A DNA stretch of 64,000 bases from an uncultured Oscillospiraceae bacterium (GTDB lineage: Bacteria > Bacillota > Clostridia > Oscillospirales > Ruminococcaceae): NCBI GenBank assembly GCA_949741215.1, contig CATJLA010000117.1, forward strand, positions 1-64,000, given 5' to 3'. The first letter of the stretch is position 1; each line of letters begins with the position of its first letter. The notes below the pieces were generated by a model. The model made no database searches, was not told the DNA's origin, and saw only the letters and a list, made by a program, of their open reading frames with translations. Below are positions 40,548 through 49,802 of the stretch, in pieces. The position numbers were made by a program, and so were the translations under genes.

Positions 40548-40633
40548 TCTATTGCAAACACGGCACAAAAGGGAGCTGGTTTTTTGGAAAAGCTCCCATC
40601 TAAAAATGTTATAAAAGAGGAGTGTATCACACA

Positions 40634-40828
40634 ATGGCAAGCAATAATAAACATGTTGTTCCTGAAGCAAAGGAAGCTATGGAAAAGTTCAAGATGGAGG
40701 CCGCTAACGAGGTTGGCGTAAACCTGAAGCAGGGCTATAACGGGGATCTTACCTCTAAGCAGGCCGGTTCTATCGGCGGGCAGATGGTCAAGAAGATGAT
40801 CGAGTCCTACGAGAACTCCATGAAATAA
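40634..40828 (+). CDS. Small acid-soluble spore protein, alpha/beta type
   Basis: A 64-residue DNA-binding protein that coats and protects spore DNA and is later degraded by the germination protease. It has NKHVVPEAKEAMEKFKMEAANEVGV, which includes the GPR cleavage region (KxExAxEVG), then GYNGDLTSKQAGSIGGQMVKKMIESYE. The ATG at 40634 follows GAGGAG. It is strong evidence that the organism sporulates. Confidence 0.96.
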   Translation: MASNNKHVVPEAKEAMEKFKMEAANEVGVNLKQGYNGDLTSKQAGSIGGQMVKKMIESYENSMK

Positions 40829-40945
40829 CCCACCTGAAATTTGGATTGGAGGGAGCCTGCGCACGGCAAAACAGCCTCCACCTGAAAAATGGAGCAGGAA
40901 GCTTTGTTGCGGCAGAGCAGGCACCCCTCATTTGCTTTGAAGAAG

Positions 40946-40968
40946 CCGGGCAATCGCCCGGTTTTTTC
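40946..40968 (+). terminator. Terminator of the spore protein gene
   Basis: CCGGGC (40946-40951) pairs with GCCCGG (40956-40961), followed by six T. It may also stop the convergent isomerase-like transcript. Confidence 0.85.
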
Positions 40969-40995
40969 TTATATCCTTGTAGCTTCTCAAATTAC

Positions 40996-41763
40996 TTATT
41001 CCGCCGGCACGCCGTTTTTTTGCAGAAAGCTCAGGCTTTCGGCCATACAGAGAAATGCGTCCTTGGACCAGCTTTCCTGTTCTGCAAAAATCCATTTTAC
41101 ACCCGTTTCCTTACATCCCCGCAGAGAAGGCCCCCAGTCGATGACGCCTTGGCCCACCGGAACCAACTGCTCCTCTCCCCTGTGATTGACACAGTAATCC
41201 TTAAAATGGACAAACTCAATCCGCCCCTGATACCGGTGCAGCCATTCCTCCGGGTTCAGCCCTGCCTTGATCAGATGATACAAATCCAGCCCCAGCTGAA
41301 AATTTTCCGGCGTATGCTCCATTATCATTTCTACCGCTGTTTTTCCATGAAACCGGCGGTACTCCTGTACCCTGGGGTGAAAAGACACAACCTTGCCGGC
41401 TGCTTCCATCCGGGCGGAAAAGCCGGTAAGCTCCTCTGCAAAGGCAAGGCACCCCTCTGCTGAAAGAAACCGCTCCGGAACCCCGCTGACACACACATTC
41501 CTGCTGCCGCAAAGCTTATGCAGCTGCAGTGTATCCTCCAGATGCTCCAGTACCGCCTGATAGTAATCCTGTGTGGAAACGCTGACAAGTCCTGCCTTTT
41601 TTAACGCTTCTGCTATCGTTTCCGGCGGAATTTCCGGGTTAATCCACTGCAGCTGGACAATCCGGTACCCAATGTCCCGGAGCTTGCAGAAGGTCTCCTC
41701 CACCTGCTCGGGCGTTTGCAGATACGCCTTTAAGCTGGAAACCTGCGCTCCTGCTTTAATCAT
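40996..41763 (-). CDS. Sugar phosphate isomerase/epimerase family protein
   Basis: A 255-residue TIM-barrel of the AP endonuclease 2 superfamily. Metal-ligand positions are in VSFHPRVQEYR, LGLDLYHLIKAG, FVHFKDYC and KWIFAEQESW. The first part, GYRIVQLQWINPEIPPETIAEALKKAGL, is typical of inositol or sugar-acid isomerases of this family. It is similar in size but not closely alike to the gene at 20111. AAAGGAGG lies eight bases before the ATG at 41763, and the longer upstream ORF is not favoured. Substrate unknown. Confidence 0.82.
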   Translation of the reverse strand: MIKAGAQVSSLKAYLQTPEQVEETFCKLRDIGYRIVQLQWINPEIPPETIAEALKKAGLVSVSTQDYYQAVLEHLEDTLQLHKLCGSRNVCVSGVPERFLSAEGCLAFAEELTGFSARMEAAGKVVSFHPRVQEYRRFHGKTAVEMIMEHTPENFQLGLDLYHLIKAGLNPEEWLHRYQGRIEFVHFKDYCVNHRGEEQLVPVGQGVIDWGPSLRGCKETGVKWIFAEQESWSKDAFLCMAESLSFLQKNGVPAE

Positions 41764-41930
41764 ACAATAACCTCCTTTTTTAAGTAAAAGGGAATAGTGA
41801 ATAGTGAAGAAGGGAGGTGTCCCTGCGGGACGGATTGAAATTGCAATTTTTTTCAAATTTGCCTGGTAGGGGGGGTCCTTTAGGTACTAGGCTGTTTGCG
41901 GTTTACTGTTGTTGTAATGGCTTCAATTTT

Positions 41931-41959
41931 ATCATACTCTGATATATTGTGAATTTCAA
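41931..41959 (-). promoter_or_regulatory. Promoter of the isomerase-like gene
   Basis: Minus-strand TTGAAA (41954-41959) and TATGAT (41931-41936), 17 bases apart. The leader holds a GTCCCTGCGGGAC hairpin near 41821. Confidence 0.7.
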
Positions 41960-41970
41960 GGGGTTCTTTG

Positions 41971-42058
41971 GGCTGGGACGTCCTGCCTGCGGGATGTTCG
42001 CTGCGCTGCACTTTGGGCTGAGGTTTGGGATTAGAAAGCGGCTGTTGCGTCCTGAAGG
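41971..42058. repeat. Inverted pair of the GGACG motif after the sortase gene
   Basis: GGCTGGGACGTCCTGCC (41971-41987) and GGCTGTTGCGTCCTGAAGG (42040-42058). The second begins directly at the sortase stop codon. Confidence 0.6.
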
Positions 42059-42826
42059 CTATGGCTGCTGTACGGCTACTGCTACAAACCTGCCGTTGGA
42101 TACGTGATAGCTGCAGGTGGTCAGGGTGAGGATACGGTCTCCAAATTGGGCTTGTGTGCCGGTTTGATAAAGGGATAGCTGCTGCACTTTGCAGATATAT
42201 TCCTCAAAAATTTCTTGGTCGGAAAGAGTTGTGTACCGGCTGCCTAAAATAGAGGGCCCGTTCTCCTCCGGCTGGTCTAAATCCAGGTAAAAGGCTCCTA
42301 AGAGCTGCCAGCGGCCCTCTTCGGTCAGGGTATCGAACAGAATCTCCATGTGCTCCCGGGCAAAAGCTTCGTCGGCGTAGCTTAACAGGGGGCTGAGCAT
42401 GGCGCCGTTTTTCATGTTATGGCCGTAGATTACCAGGTGATCTCCCTCCGGTGGGGTATTCTCCCCTAAAAATAGGCTGCCGCTTACAGAGGCGCTTTTG
42501 TCAAAGGCTCGGCGGAGGTAATATTCCGGCTGGTCAGGGGTGTACATTACCGGGTAGTCAATTTCAGTGCCGGGGATGGAAAGCCAGCCGGCAAAGTCAC
42601 TGTTCTGCTGGTACAAAAGGTCATACTTGCTTAAATGGCCGGAGGAGGTGTATCGCTCCGGCAGCTGCTGGGCTTGACGCACCTGTTCTGTCAGCTTGCG
42701 GACGGCTTCCTTTTCCTGGTAGCCTCGAACAAGATCCCGCAGCACAATTCCTCCGCAGAGCAGAAACCCTGCCATACATACCCACAGAAGCAGAGTGCTT
42801 GTTTTTTGTTTTTGAAAAGCTGCCAT
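42059..42826 (-). CDS. srtB: Class B sortase
   Basis: A 255-residue transpeptidase that links wall proteins to peptidoglycan. One N-terminal span (about 12-30) anchors it. The catalytic residues are H136 in VIYGHNM, C238 in LTLTTCSYH and R246 in NGRFVAVA. The extra helix before the last strand (LSDQEIFEEYICKVQ) marks class B. Its gene lies 65 bases after the giant surface protein, which carries a QPYTG sorting signal, so that protein is its likely substrate. AAGGAGG precedes the ATG. Confidence 0.93.
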   Translation of the reverse strand: MAAFQKQKTSTLLLWVCMAGFLLCGGIVLRDLVRGYQEKEAVRKLTEQVRQAQQLPERYTSSGHLSKYDLLYQQNSDFAGWLSIPGTEIDYPVMYTPDQPEYYLRRAFDKSASVSGSLFLGENTPPEGDHLVIYGHNMKNGAMLSPLLSYADEAFAREHMEILFDTLTEEGRWQLLGAFYLDLDQPEENGPSILGSRYTTLSDQEIFEEYICKVQQLSLYQTGTQAQFGDRILTLTTCSYHVSNGRFVAVAVQQP

Positions 42827-42846
42827 TTTCCAAACCTCCTTATGAA

Positions 42847-42884
42847 AGCGCCGGCGCCGGTGAGCGTTTCACCAGCGCCGTTTT
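42847..42884 (-). terminator. Hairpin between surface protein and sortase genes
   Basis: CGGCGCTGGTG pairs with CACCGGCGCCG. On the minus strand only a short TTT follows, so it may attenuate readthrough into srtB or protect the upstream mRNA end. Confidence 0.55.
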
Positions 42885-42891
42885 TCATCCT

Positions 42892-45800
42892 TTATTTGGG
42901 CTGCTTCTTCTTTTTGTAAAGCAAAATACCAATTCCTGCGCACAGGAAGCCTAAGGCCAGGGCAGCCAGCAAGCCGGTTGCTGTTTCGTCGCCGGTATAG
43001 GGCTGTTTTTCCTCTGGGGTTTTGGGCGGGTTTTCCGGTTTGGAGGAGGACTGGGAGGAAGACCCGGTGCTGCTGGAAGGGTCGTCAGGATCGTTTCCAT
43101 CGTCTCCCTTATGGTTGACGAAGCGCACCTCTATTTCCGCTCCCTCTGTCAGGGTACCCTCTCCATTGGTGACGGTAGTGGTATACCCGTTCTGGTTGGC
43201 TTCTTTTTCAATCACTGTGTAATGGGTGCCTATCGGAAGGTTATCGATCATTACCCACTGGTTGTGCCGCAGAATTATTTCACCGCCGCTTGTAATCTCC
43301 CCTTCCTTGCTGCCGCTGTAGGGGAAAGGACCGGGCAGCTCGCTGCCGTCGGCTCCGGTAAAGGTAATGATGAAATGAAAGTCCCGGTTTGGGTCCCCTC
43401 CGCCGCCGGTTACTATCTTCCGCAGGAGGATTGCCTGATGCTTTTCCCGGTTATTTTGGATGACCGCCTCACCGGTTTGGCCTTTTATAATGGTACCGTC
43501 AGCATCGGTATATGTGATAGTATACCCCATAGATACATCATCATCTACCTCTTCCACCTTGTATTTGGTACCGCCGGGCAGGCCGGTAATCAGGGCTTCC
43601 TCGTTGTGCTTCAGCCCAATAGAACCGCCGTTTTCCAGTGTTCCGGCCGTTCCTTCCGTGTCAGAACCTCTCTGCCTTATGGTATAGCTGTACTTCCCTT
43701 CAAGGGGGGTGCCGTCTGTGTTGGTAAGGGTTACCGTAAAATGGAAGTGGATATCAAGATTCCCCGCTGCGCCGGTAACCTGCTTATAGATTAACAGTCT
43801 GCCGTTGGGATCGTCCCACCGGTTTTCAAAGCGGGCCACGGCTTCTACCCTGCCGCCTGTCTCCGTATTTTGCAGGATGCCCTGCTGCGGGTTATCGCCA
43901 ACCACCTGGTAATGATCTGTCGGCTGCTCTTCTACGGTATAAACAGTGCCAACAGGCAGGCCGACAATCGTAATTTTCTCCCCATGGCGCAGTTTGACGG
44001 TATCATTTACTGAAATTGCCGTTTTTACCGTTCCGTCTTCGTTATATTGGGGGGCGCCCACGTAGGGATAGCTGCCTGTCGCACCGCCGGAAAGGGTTAC
44101 AGTAAAGCTGAACTGCTGTTTCATATCAATTTCCGCCTCCGAGCCCTCCGGAATGGTGACAGTTTTTTGGATTGTCAGCGCAGAAAGCAGCTCTTTGCCG
44201 TTGACAAAATCAGCATGCTCCCGCAGGGCAGCTTTTCCACGGATTTCCCCTTCTATTACGATGGGGTCATCCTCCTGCACAGGAATGGGGTACAGAGGGA
44301 AGAAATCCGCCTCCTTTTTCTCGGTAATCCTATAATGGGCGCCTATGGGCAGGCCCTTAATGATAATTTCTTCATCGTGATGCAGAGGGAGTGTTTCTCC
44401 GCTTTTAACCGTCCCCTCCTTATCGGTTCCGTAAAAGCGGAAGGAACCCGGTAAGGCGGTTCCGTCTGCCTGGAAGAAATCTATGGTAAACCAGAAGTTA
44501 TGCGTGAAATCCGCAGGATTCAAACCGCTGCCTGCCAACATTTTGCTGACACTCAGCTCACCGGTTTGCTGCTCGGTCTCTTTGTTATCAGTAACTACAA
44601 CGGTGTTGATCAGGCTGAACAGACCGGTGATATCAATGCCGGAAATATCCTCAATCCTGCCAAGGCTGCCGCCGTAGCTCTCCTGTCCTAGGTAGTTCTG
44701 CTCTACCCGGGTGCGCAGATAGCCGACATCCGTAAAGAAGAAAGGCTCTACCAGCCCGCCGCCGTCCTCTTCATGGAGACCATAGTCTATAACTTCATTG
44801 CCGTTTTTGTAGTGGAGGTTCATGCTGCGTTTTATCACTGCACTGCCGGTACCCTCCAGCAGGACGTCGCGCCAGCCGTTGTTCATATGGAATTGCCCGG
44901 AGTCCTGATACTGGGCATAGGCTGTAATGTCCTGCAGGGTAATGTTGACGTCGCCGTCGGATGCGTATTTCACCATAGTTTGGGCAAGTTTACCTACCCC
45001 AGCCATAACGCTTACGCCATCCTCCGGGGTGCCGGCGTCAGCATAGATGGAATAATTGCCCACAATTACCGGGATATCCGTTTGATTCAGCTTATAGCCA
45101 GGCGGAACACTGGTTTCTCTGAGTGTATATTCGGCGCCCGGAGCTTCCCAGACTACCGTTGCATGGCCGGCGGAGCTTCCTCCCTTTGGATCAAAAACCA
45201 AATTTCCGTTTTGGTCTGTTACACCTGTAACGGAGAAGCCGCCTCCATTCCGAGTGAGTGTAAACGCAGCGCCCTGCACCGGGTTGTTGTCCTCGTCCAC
45301 TTTGCGCACACGCAGCTGACGCTGCTCGTTGGAAATATAAATCAAAGAGCGGAAGTTCCGATTAAACTGGTCTACATTCAAAAAGCTGAAGCCCCGTCCG
45401 CTGCCGGTATAATCCGCTGTTGCGCTCATAATAGCATTCGCCGCCGCTTCTATCTTCGCTTTGGTTTGCTCCGGGGTGTTGCCCTGGAGATACCGCTTTA
45501 GGGCGTTGTATCTGGCCTCCGGGCTTGTTTCGTTAATTCCCAGCTTCTGCAAAGCCTCCGGCACAATAATGCCGTAAACCATACGCATATCAAAGTCTTC
45601 CGGGCCGTTCAGCTCATACCGCCCTGCAATGCCAGGCAGATCGCTAAGCTCCCCGGTAAGCCGGCGGTTTCCCTCATCCCAACGCAGGTACCACTCCGGA
45701 TAAGACACCTCAGACATCCCGGCGCACTGCGTCAAAGCGGCAATCAGCACATTTTTACGCCAATTATCAACAGTAAGTGTTTCTCCTGCTTGGGGCTTTA

Positions 45801-48800
45801 TGCTCCAAAAGCCCATGGTATTGCTTCCGTAAAGCGGCAGCCAGCTTGTTTCTATGACGTTACCGCTTTCATCCTTTTCCTCATGCCGCAGGGTAGGAAT
45901 TGTCAGCACAAGGCTTTGCTCCTGAATATCTGTGCTTACCGTTTTGCTTTCGTCCGCTTCAATCTCTCCGGAAGAAGCATTGTAGTGCCCGAAGGTAATC
46001 GTCCCATTACCGTCAACATAAGAAATAAAGCTGGCATAGGACGCACTGCTCCATCGGTTTGCCACCGAGAGCATTGCAGTGGCAGGGTCCAGCTGTAACA
46101 CAATATCCACCGGCGGGGCCCGGTAACCTGAGGGCGTAGTTATCTCTTTTAAAATGTAAAATTCGCCGGTAAACTCTCCTTCCGGGGCGTGGGGGTTATA
46201 TTTATCCCGGAAGTTGTAGGGATTTCGAACCTCCCGCGTTTCCCCTGTAGGGTTGCCCTCTTCATCCAATATGTCCACAATGGTAACCTGTTCAAACCTG
46301 GCTGTCCCGTCCTCTTCAGTAACTAAGGTTGCCATTGCTTGGGCATTTTCCATCTGCTTTACATAATATTTATTTGCTGTATCAGTTACACCATTGTTAT
46401 CTGTGCAGGTTAAAGCGCCGGCAGTACCCTCATCAGCCTTTTCCGCCGGGTAAAGCTCAAACTGAACTCCTTCCAGCGGCTTGCCTTCTTCATCCACCTT
46501 TTTAATCTGCTGGTAAAGGGCCTGCTGCAGATTAAAGCGCAGGGCCAGGCTGGAGTCATAATACCCGCGTTCCATGTAGAACATTTTCAGGGTATGGCTG
46601 GTGTTGCTGGCAAAGGTTTGGCCGTTCCAGTCGTCCTCGTTTATTGCTCTGCCGCCTGTTTCGGCTGCTGCTTTCTCAAACTGCTCGCGCAGGGTGGTTG
46701 CAATTTCACATGCTGCAGGTTCTGTTCCGGAAATATACTCAGGAATACCAGGCTCTATTCCTTGCGCTTCGTCTCCAAAACCACGGCCCACATAAACATC
46801 ACCAGTTGCAAAATCTATAATTCCATACAGCTCACTATGGACACCGCCAATATCCAGCACCAGTACATCGTCAATAAACACCCAGACGTCGTCGTCCCCG
46901 GCAAAATTGAAAGTCATCGGTTTATTACCAGCCGAACCCATGTTAATCTCGCCGTTAATTGGCTGACGAAAATCTATTTGTATGGTCATGCCTAGATAGT
47001 GATTGATTCCGTTTGCACTTTGGGATACACCGCTGATCAGCTGCTTTTTTGTTTCCCCATTATCCAACGTTTCGGTTTTTATGTCACTAAAAACCTGCGT
47101 TCCTTTATTAAACGGGAAGAAATTGCCTTCTTTTGAGCCATCTGTGCGGAGTGTCGCCGGGGCATCGTAGAGGATAAAATGGTTTCCATCCTCCCCGCTG
47201 AATTCGGCAAAATTCTCCCGCATATAATAGTAATAATATCCTTCTTCGTCTATTTGGAATAAGCCTTTTACATCCTGGTATGCCTGTTTGCCATCTCTAT
47301 TCCATCGACTAAACAAGTACCCTAAGGATTCTTCTCCCCCGGCAGCTTTCCATTGGTTTATAACAGTATCGCTTAGGTTTGGGGCAGGATTACCGTAAGG
47401 AGGGGCGCTTGACGTTGTTCCTGTCCACGCGCCTAAAGGATGGCTTATATCGCCATTAGTGCCGCCATACCCTACACAATCGCTTACAGTATTCCAATAA
47501 CTAACTTTATGGACAATGTCAGATTTTTTAAAAAAATCAGTTGCATTTTCTTTTTGAAACAGCTCCGGATATAGCCACTCCCTTGCAAGAGACATATTAA
47601 TAACCGGATAACCCAGTGAATCCAAGTTGCGGTTTACAACTCCCTGCATATTAGCATAATCTTGACCAAATTTAGAGCCCTGCCCTGCGCCTCTATTCCA
47701 AAGTCCGCCATGCCCTATGCTGTCTCCAAAGTAAAGAAGATGATTTGTGTTGATACCTCTATTTGCTGTATTTGCATTTGTGACGCTTGCGAGGCCAATC
47801 GGATTTGTAGGCGCTGTTTCTGTATCTTTTTTGTCAGTTTCCAAATTCCAATAAAGGCCAGTATGCCAATGATCTTTCACCAAAGCATCATTCTCTGTAT
47901 AAGGATTAACCGTATAATCAAACAAATTAACCACCGTATTGGGCGGGTTTACCCCCTGAACAATATGGCTTTGAAGATCTGCTTTGGTCAAAGCAGTACC
48001 AACGGGGTTATTCAGCTCCAAAATAACGCAAAGCTTTTCCAGATCCCCCTGCACATTCTCGGCAGGATAAGCGTAGATGGTATAGCTGCCCGCCCAGGCG
48101 CTGCCGTCGATCAAATCCAGCAGCTGCTCGTCCCAGAGGATGGGAACAACCTGCTCGCTCCCGTCCGCCAAAACCGCCAGAATAGCCTTGGGCAACAATT
48201 CCAGAACTACCGCCTTGTCCGCTGGATGCTCCGAATCCGCCGGCAGCCCCAGCACCCAGCTTTCCAGCCTTTCCTGCCAGAGCAAGGTTTCATCCTCCTC
48301 ATACTGCCACCTCCAGCTGGAAATCATCTGCTTTTGGGCGCAAATTTCGCAGACGTAGCCGCAAGGGGTCTCGCCTTCCACATAACCGCAGGCCTCGTCA
48401 TGATACGGGTGGTGCTCACAAAGGCTTTCATCCCCCGCCTTGCAGATTATACAATAGTATCTGCAGGGGCTTTCTCCCTCCACATAACCACAGGTCTCTG
48501 TGTGCTCGGGATGATGCTCGCAAAGGTTTTTCTTCTCCGCCGCACAAATTTCACAGACATAAGTGCACTCAGCCTCACCCTCTATATATCCGCAGCTCTC
48601 GTCGTGTTCCGGATGGTGCTCGCAAAGGCCCGTGTCCTCAGGTTCGTCACCGGGGACGTCATCCTCCTCAGGCTCTTTATTACACTCGGTACACAAAAAG
48701 CCACAGGGAGCCTCTCCCTCTATGTAGCCGCAGCTCTCGTCATGCTCCGGATGGTGCTCACAAAGGCCCGTGTCCTCGGGTTCGTCACCGGGGACGTCAT

Positions 48801-49113
48801 CCTCCTCAGGCTCTTTATTACACTCGGTACACAAAAAGCCGCAGGGAGCCTCTCCCTCTATGTAGCCGCAGCTCTCGTCGTGTTCCGGGTGGTGCTCACA
48901 AAGATTCTGACCCGCGCTTACGTCGCCAGGCGCCACATTTTCAGTTGCGTTCTCCCTACAGAGTTCACATTCCTCCAAAACCGCCTGATGGGGACACAAA
49001 CCTGAAGCCTCCTCCGTTTCCAGCGCAAAAGACACACCGCCGAATGCGGAAAACAACATGCAAAGGCTTAAAACCCACGCAAGAGGGCGCTTTAAAAAGC
49101 GCTTGTTTCCCAT
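42892..49113 (-). CDS. Giant wall-anchored surface protein (fibro-slime, SpaA and repeated B-type domains)
   Basis: A 2073-residue secreted protein. A signal peptide (1-31) is followed by five Cys/His modules of LCEHHPEHDESCGYIEG type (about 70-245), a fibro-slime domain (about 690-790, FNFAGDDDVWVFIDDVLVLDIGGVH), two SpaA/Cna-B-like domains near 868 (KKVDEEGKPLEGVQFELY) and 1264 (RKVDEDNNPVQGAAFTL), four related B-type domains starting near 1516, 1641, 1769 and 1891 (each ending with a KGLPIGAHYRITEK-like block), a Ser/Pro linker, QPYTGDE near 2034, a hydrophobic span and KKKKQPK. It is probably a sortase-anchored adhesin or pilus-like stalk. The start follows AAGGAGAGG. Confidence 0.9.
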   Translation of the reverse strand: MGNKRFLKRPLAWVLSLCMLFSAFGGVSFALETEEASGLCPHQAVLEECELCRENATENVAPGDVSAGQNLCEHHPEHDESCGYIEGEAPCGFLCTECNKEPEEDDVPGDEPEDTGLCEHHPEHDESCGYIEGEAPCGFLCTECNKEPEEDDVPGDEPEDTGLCEHHPEHDESCGYIEGEAECTYVCEICAAEKKNLCEHHPEHTETCGYVEGESPCRYYCIICKAGDESLCEHHPYHDEACGYVEGETPCGYVCEICAQKQMISSWRWQYEEDETLLWQERLESWVLGLPADSEHPADKAVVLELLPKAILAVLADGSEQVVPILWDEQLLDLIDGSAWAGSYTIYAYPAENVQGDLEKLCVILELNNPVGTALTKADLQSHIVQGVNPPNTVVNLFDYTVNPYTENDALVKDHWHTGLYWNLETDKKDTETAPTNPIGLASVTNANTANRGINTNHLLYFGDSIGHGGLWNRGAGQGSKFGQDYANMQGVVNRNLDSLGYPVINMSLAREWLYPELFQKENATDFFKKSDIVHKVSYWNTVSDCVGYGGTNGDISHPLGAWTGTTSSAPPYGNPAPNLSDTVINQWKAAGGEESLGYLFSRWNRDGKQAYQDVKGLFQIDEEGYYYYYMRENFAEFSGEDGNHFILYDAPATLRTDGSKEGNFFPFNKGTQVFSDIKTETLDNGETKKQLISGVSQSANGINHYLGMTIQIDFRQPINGEINMGSAGNKPMTFNFAGDDDVWVFIDDVLVLDIGGVHSELYGIIDFATGDVYVGRGFGDEAQGIEPGIPEYISGTEPAACEIATTLREQFEKAAAETGGRAINEDDWNGQTFASNTSHTLKMFYMERGYYDSSLALRFNLQQALYQQIKKVDEEGKPLEGVQFELYPAEKADEGTAGALTCTDNNGVTDTANKYYVKQMENAQAMATLVTEEDGTARFEQVTIVDILDEEGNPTGETREVRNPYNFRDKYNPHAPEGEFTGEFYILKEITTPSGYRAPPVDIVLQLDPATAMLSVANRWSSASYASFISYVDGNGTITFGHYNASSGEIEADESKTVSTDIQEQSLVLTIPTLRHEEKDESGNVIETSWLPLYGSNTMGFWSIKPQAGETLTVDNWRKNVLIAALTQCAGMSEVSYPEWYLRWDEGNRRLTGELSDLPGIAGRYELNGPEDFDMRMVYGIIVPEALQKLGINETSPEARYNALKRYLQGNTPEQTKAKIEAAANAIMSATADYTGSGRGFSFLNVDQFNRNFRSLIYISNEQRQLRVRKVDEDNNPVQGAAFTLTRNGGGFSVTGVTDQNGNLVFDPKGGSSAGHATVVWEAPGAEYTLRETSVPPGYKLNQTDIPVIVGNYSIYADAGTPEDGVSVMAGVGKLAQTMVKYASDGDVNITLQDITAYAQYQDSGQFHMNNGWRDVLLEGTGSAVIKRSMNLHYKNGNEVIDYGLHEEDGGGLVEPFFFTDVGYLRTRVEQNYLGQESYGGSLGRIEDISGIDITGLFSLINTVVVTDNKETEQQTGELSVSKMLAGSGLNPADFTHNFWFTIDFFQADGTALPGSFRFYGTDKEGTVKSGETLPLHHDEEIIIKGLPIGAHYRITEKKEADFFPLYPIPVQEDDPIVIEGEIRGKAALREHADFVNGKELLSALTIQKTVTIPEGSEAEIDMKQQFSFTVTLSGGATGSYPYVGAPQYNEDGTVKTAISVNDTVKLRHGEKITIVGLPVGTVYTVEEQPTDHYQVVGDNPQQGILQNTETGGRVEAVARFENRWDDPNGRLLIYKQVTGAAGNLDIHFHFTVTLTNTDGTPLEGKYSYTIRQRGSDTEGTAGTLENGGSIGLKHNEEALITGLPGGTKYKVEEVDDDVSMGYTITYTDADGTIIKGQTGEAVIQNNREKHQAILLRKIVTGGGGDPNRDFHFIITFTGADGSELPGPFPYSGSKEGEITSGGEIILRHNQWVMIDNLPIGTHYTVIEKEANQNGYTTTVTNGEGTLTEGAEIEVRFVNHKGDDGNDPDDPSSSTGSSSQSSSKPENPPKTPEEKQPYTGDETATGLLAALALGFLCAGIGILLYKKKKQPK
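48624..48899 (-). repeat. Tandem 138-bp coding repeat
   Basis: Two nearly identical 138-base units (48624-48761 and 48762-48899) encode identical 46-residue Cys/His modules including DDVPGDEPEDTG. Three further, more diverged modules follow in the protein. Confidence 0.85.
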
Positions 49114-49215
49114 AATTGCAACCTCTCCTTTAATTCTGGCATATATCAGAACATCGCGGCCAGAAAACCGCAAGATATCCCTCAAAGAGTGAAAGGAAGT
49201 TGGCCTACAACGCAG

Positions 49216-49240
49216 ACCAGTCCGCTGGTCAGGCGGACTG
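49216..49240 (-). promoter_or_regulatory. Leader hairpin of the surface protein gene
   Basis: AGTCCGC (49219-49225) and GCGGACT (49233-49239) form a short stem about 105 bases before the start codon. Confidence 0.45.
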
Positions 49241-49296
49241 CTGATTTCTCCATATATCCCTGCGGACACGCTCCTCTGCAAAAGCGGAAAACAGGC

Positions 49297-49320
49297 GAAA
49301 AAACACCGGGCATCCGGTGC
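49297..49320 (-). terminator. Intrinsic terminator inside the surface protein leader
   Basis: CACCGG and CCGGTG form a stem followed by TTTTTTCG on the minus strand, between the promoter at 49498 and the start at 49113. This suggests conditional termination. Confidence 0.7.
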
Positions 49321-49497
49321 TTGTCTGATTTCTTTCTGATATTCTTTCCGCCTTATCCCCGGTTTTTTCGGGATTTGTCCTGCTTTCTCCTGCAAAGCTT
49401 TGCGTTATCCGGACAAGAGGTATCATCAAAATCAGCATACTGCCGCAGTACAGGGAATGCTGCTCCTCCTGACTGCATTTCTGTAATATGATAATAG

Positions 49498-49526
49498 ATT
49501 ATAACACGTTTTTTTGCCTAATACAA
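49498..49526 (-). promoter_or_regulatory. Promoter of the surface protein gene
   Basis: Minus-strand TTGTAT (49521-49526) and TATAAT (49498-49503), 17 bases apart, giving a leader of about 380 bases. Confidence 0.7.
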
Positions 49527-49650
49527 GGCTGTTTTTCTTCTAAAAGCAAATTTGTGTGACGAAAAACTATGGGTCTAAATAATTTTTTTGTTAAAAAACG
49601 GCTTTACATTCAAGTTTTTTAGTCTAAAAAATTTTTGTTGAAAAAACAAG

Positions 49651-49699
49651 CCTCAGAATTATAGACTTTAACCTAAGATTAAAATCTATAACTCTGAGG
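49651..49699. terminator. Large inverted repeat, possible bidirectional terminator
   Basis: CCTCAGAATTATAGA (49651-49665) and TCTATAACTCTGAGG (49685-49699) pair with one mismatch. T-rich sequence follows on both strands. The surroundings (49527-49740) are very AT-rich and hold no gene. Confidence 0.6.
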
Positions 49700-49740
49700 A
49701 TCTATTCTTTTTCTTCGTTTTACAGACAGTAAAATAAAAC

Positions 49741-49793
49741 GAAAAAAATAATCCTCGCCTTGCCTCCTTCCCGGAAGCTCAGCTCGGATTATT
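49741..49793 (-). terminator. Terminator of tRNA-Leu
   Basis: AATAATCCGAGC pairs imperfectly with GCGAGGATTATT, with an inner TTCCGGGAA hairpin, followed by a T run on the minus strand. Confidence 0.75.
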
Positions 49794-49802
49794 CTTTCTC
49801 AG

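Noticed and set aside
41800..41850. AATAGTGAATAGTG direct repeat as a mobile element
   Set aside because: Only two short units and no second copy in the window.
48540..48900. Regular repeats that could look like a CRISPR array
   Set aside because: They are in-frame 138-bp coding units within the surface protein, with no spacers and no cas genes.
49114..49395. N-terminal extension of the giant surface protein
   Set aside because: It would put 94 charged residues before the signal peptide and run through a terminator. A good ribosome site precedes 49113.
49380..49440. c-di-GMP riboswitch in the adhesin leader
   Set aside because: ACGCAAAGC resembles part of the GEMM-I core, but the other conserved blocks are missing, so I do not call it.
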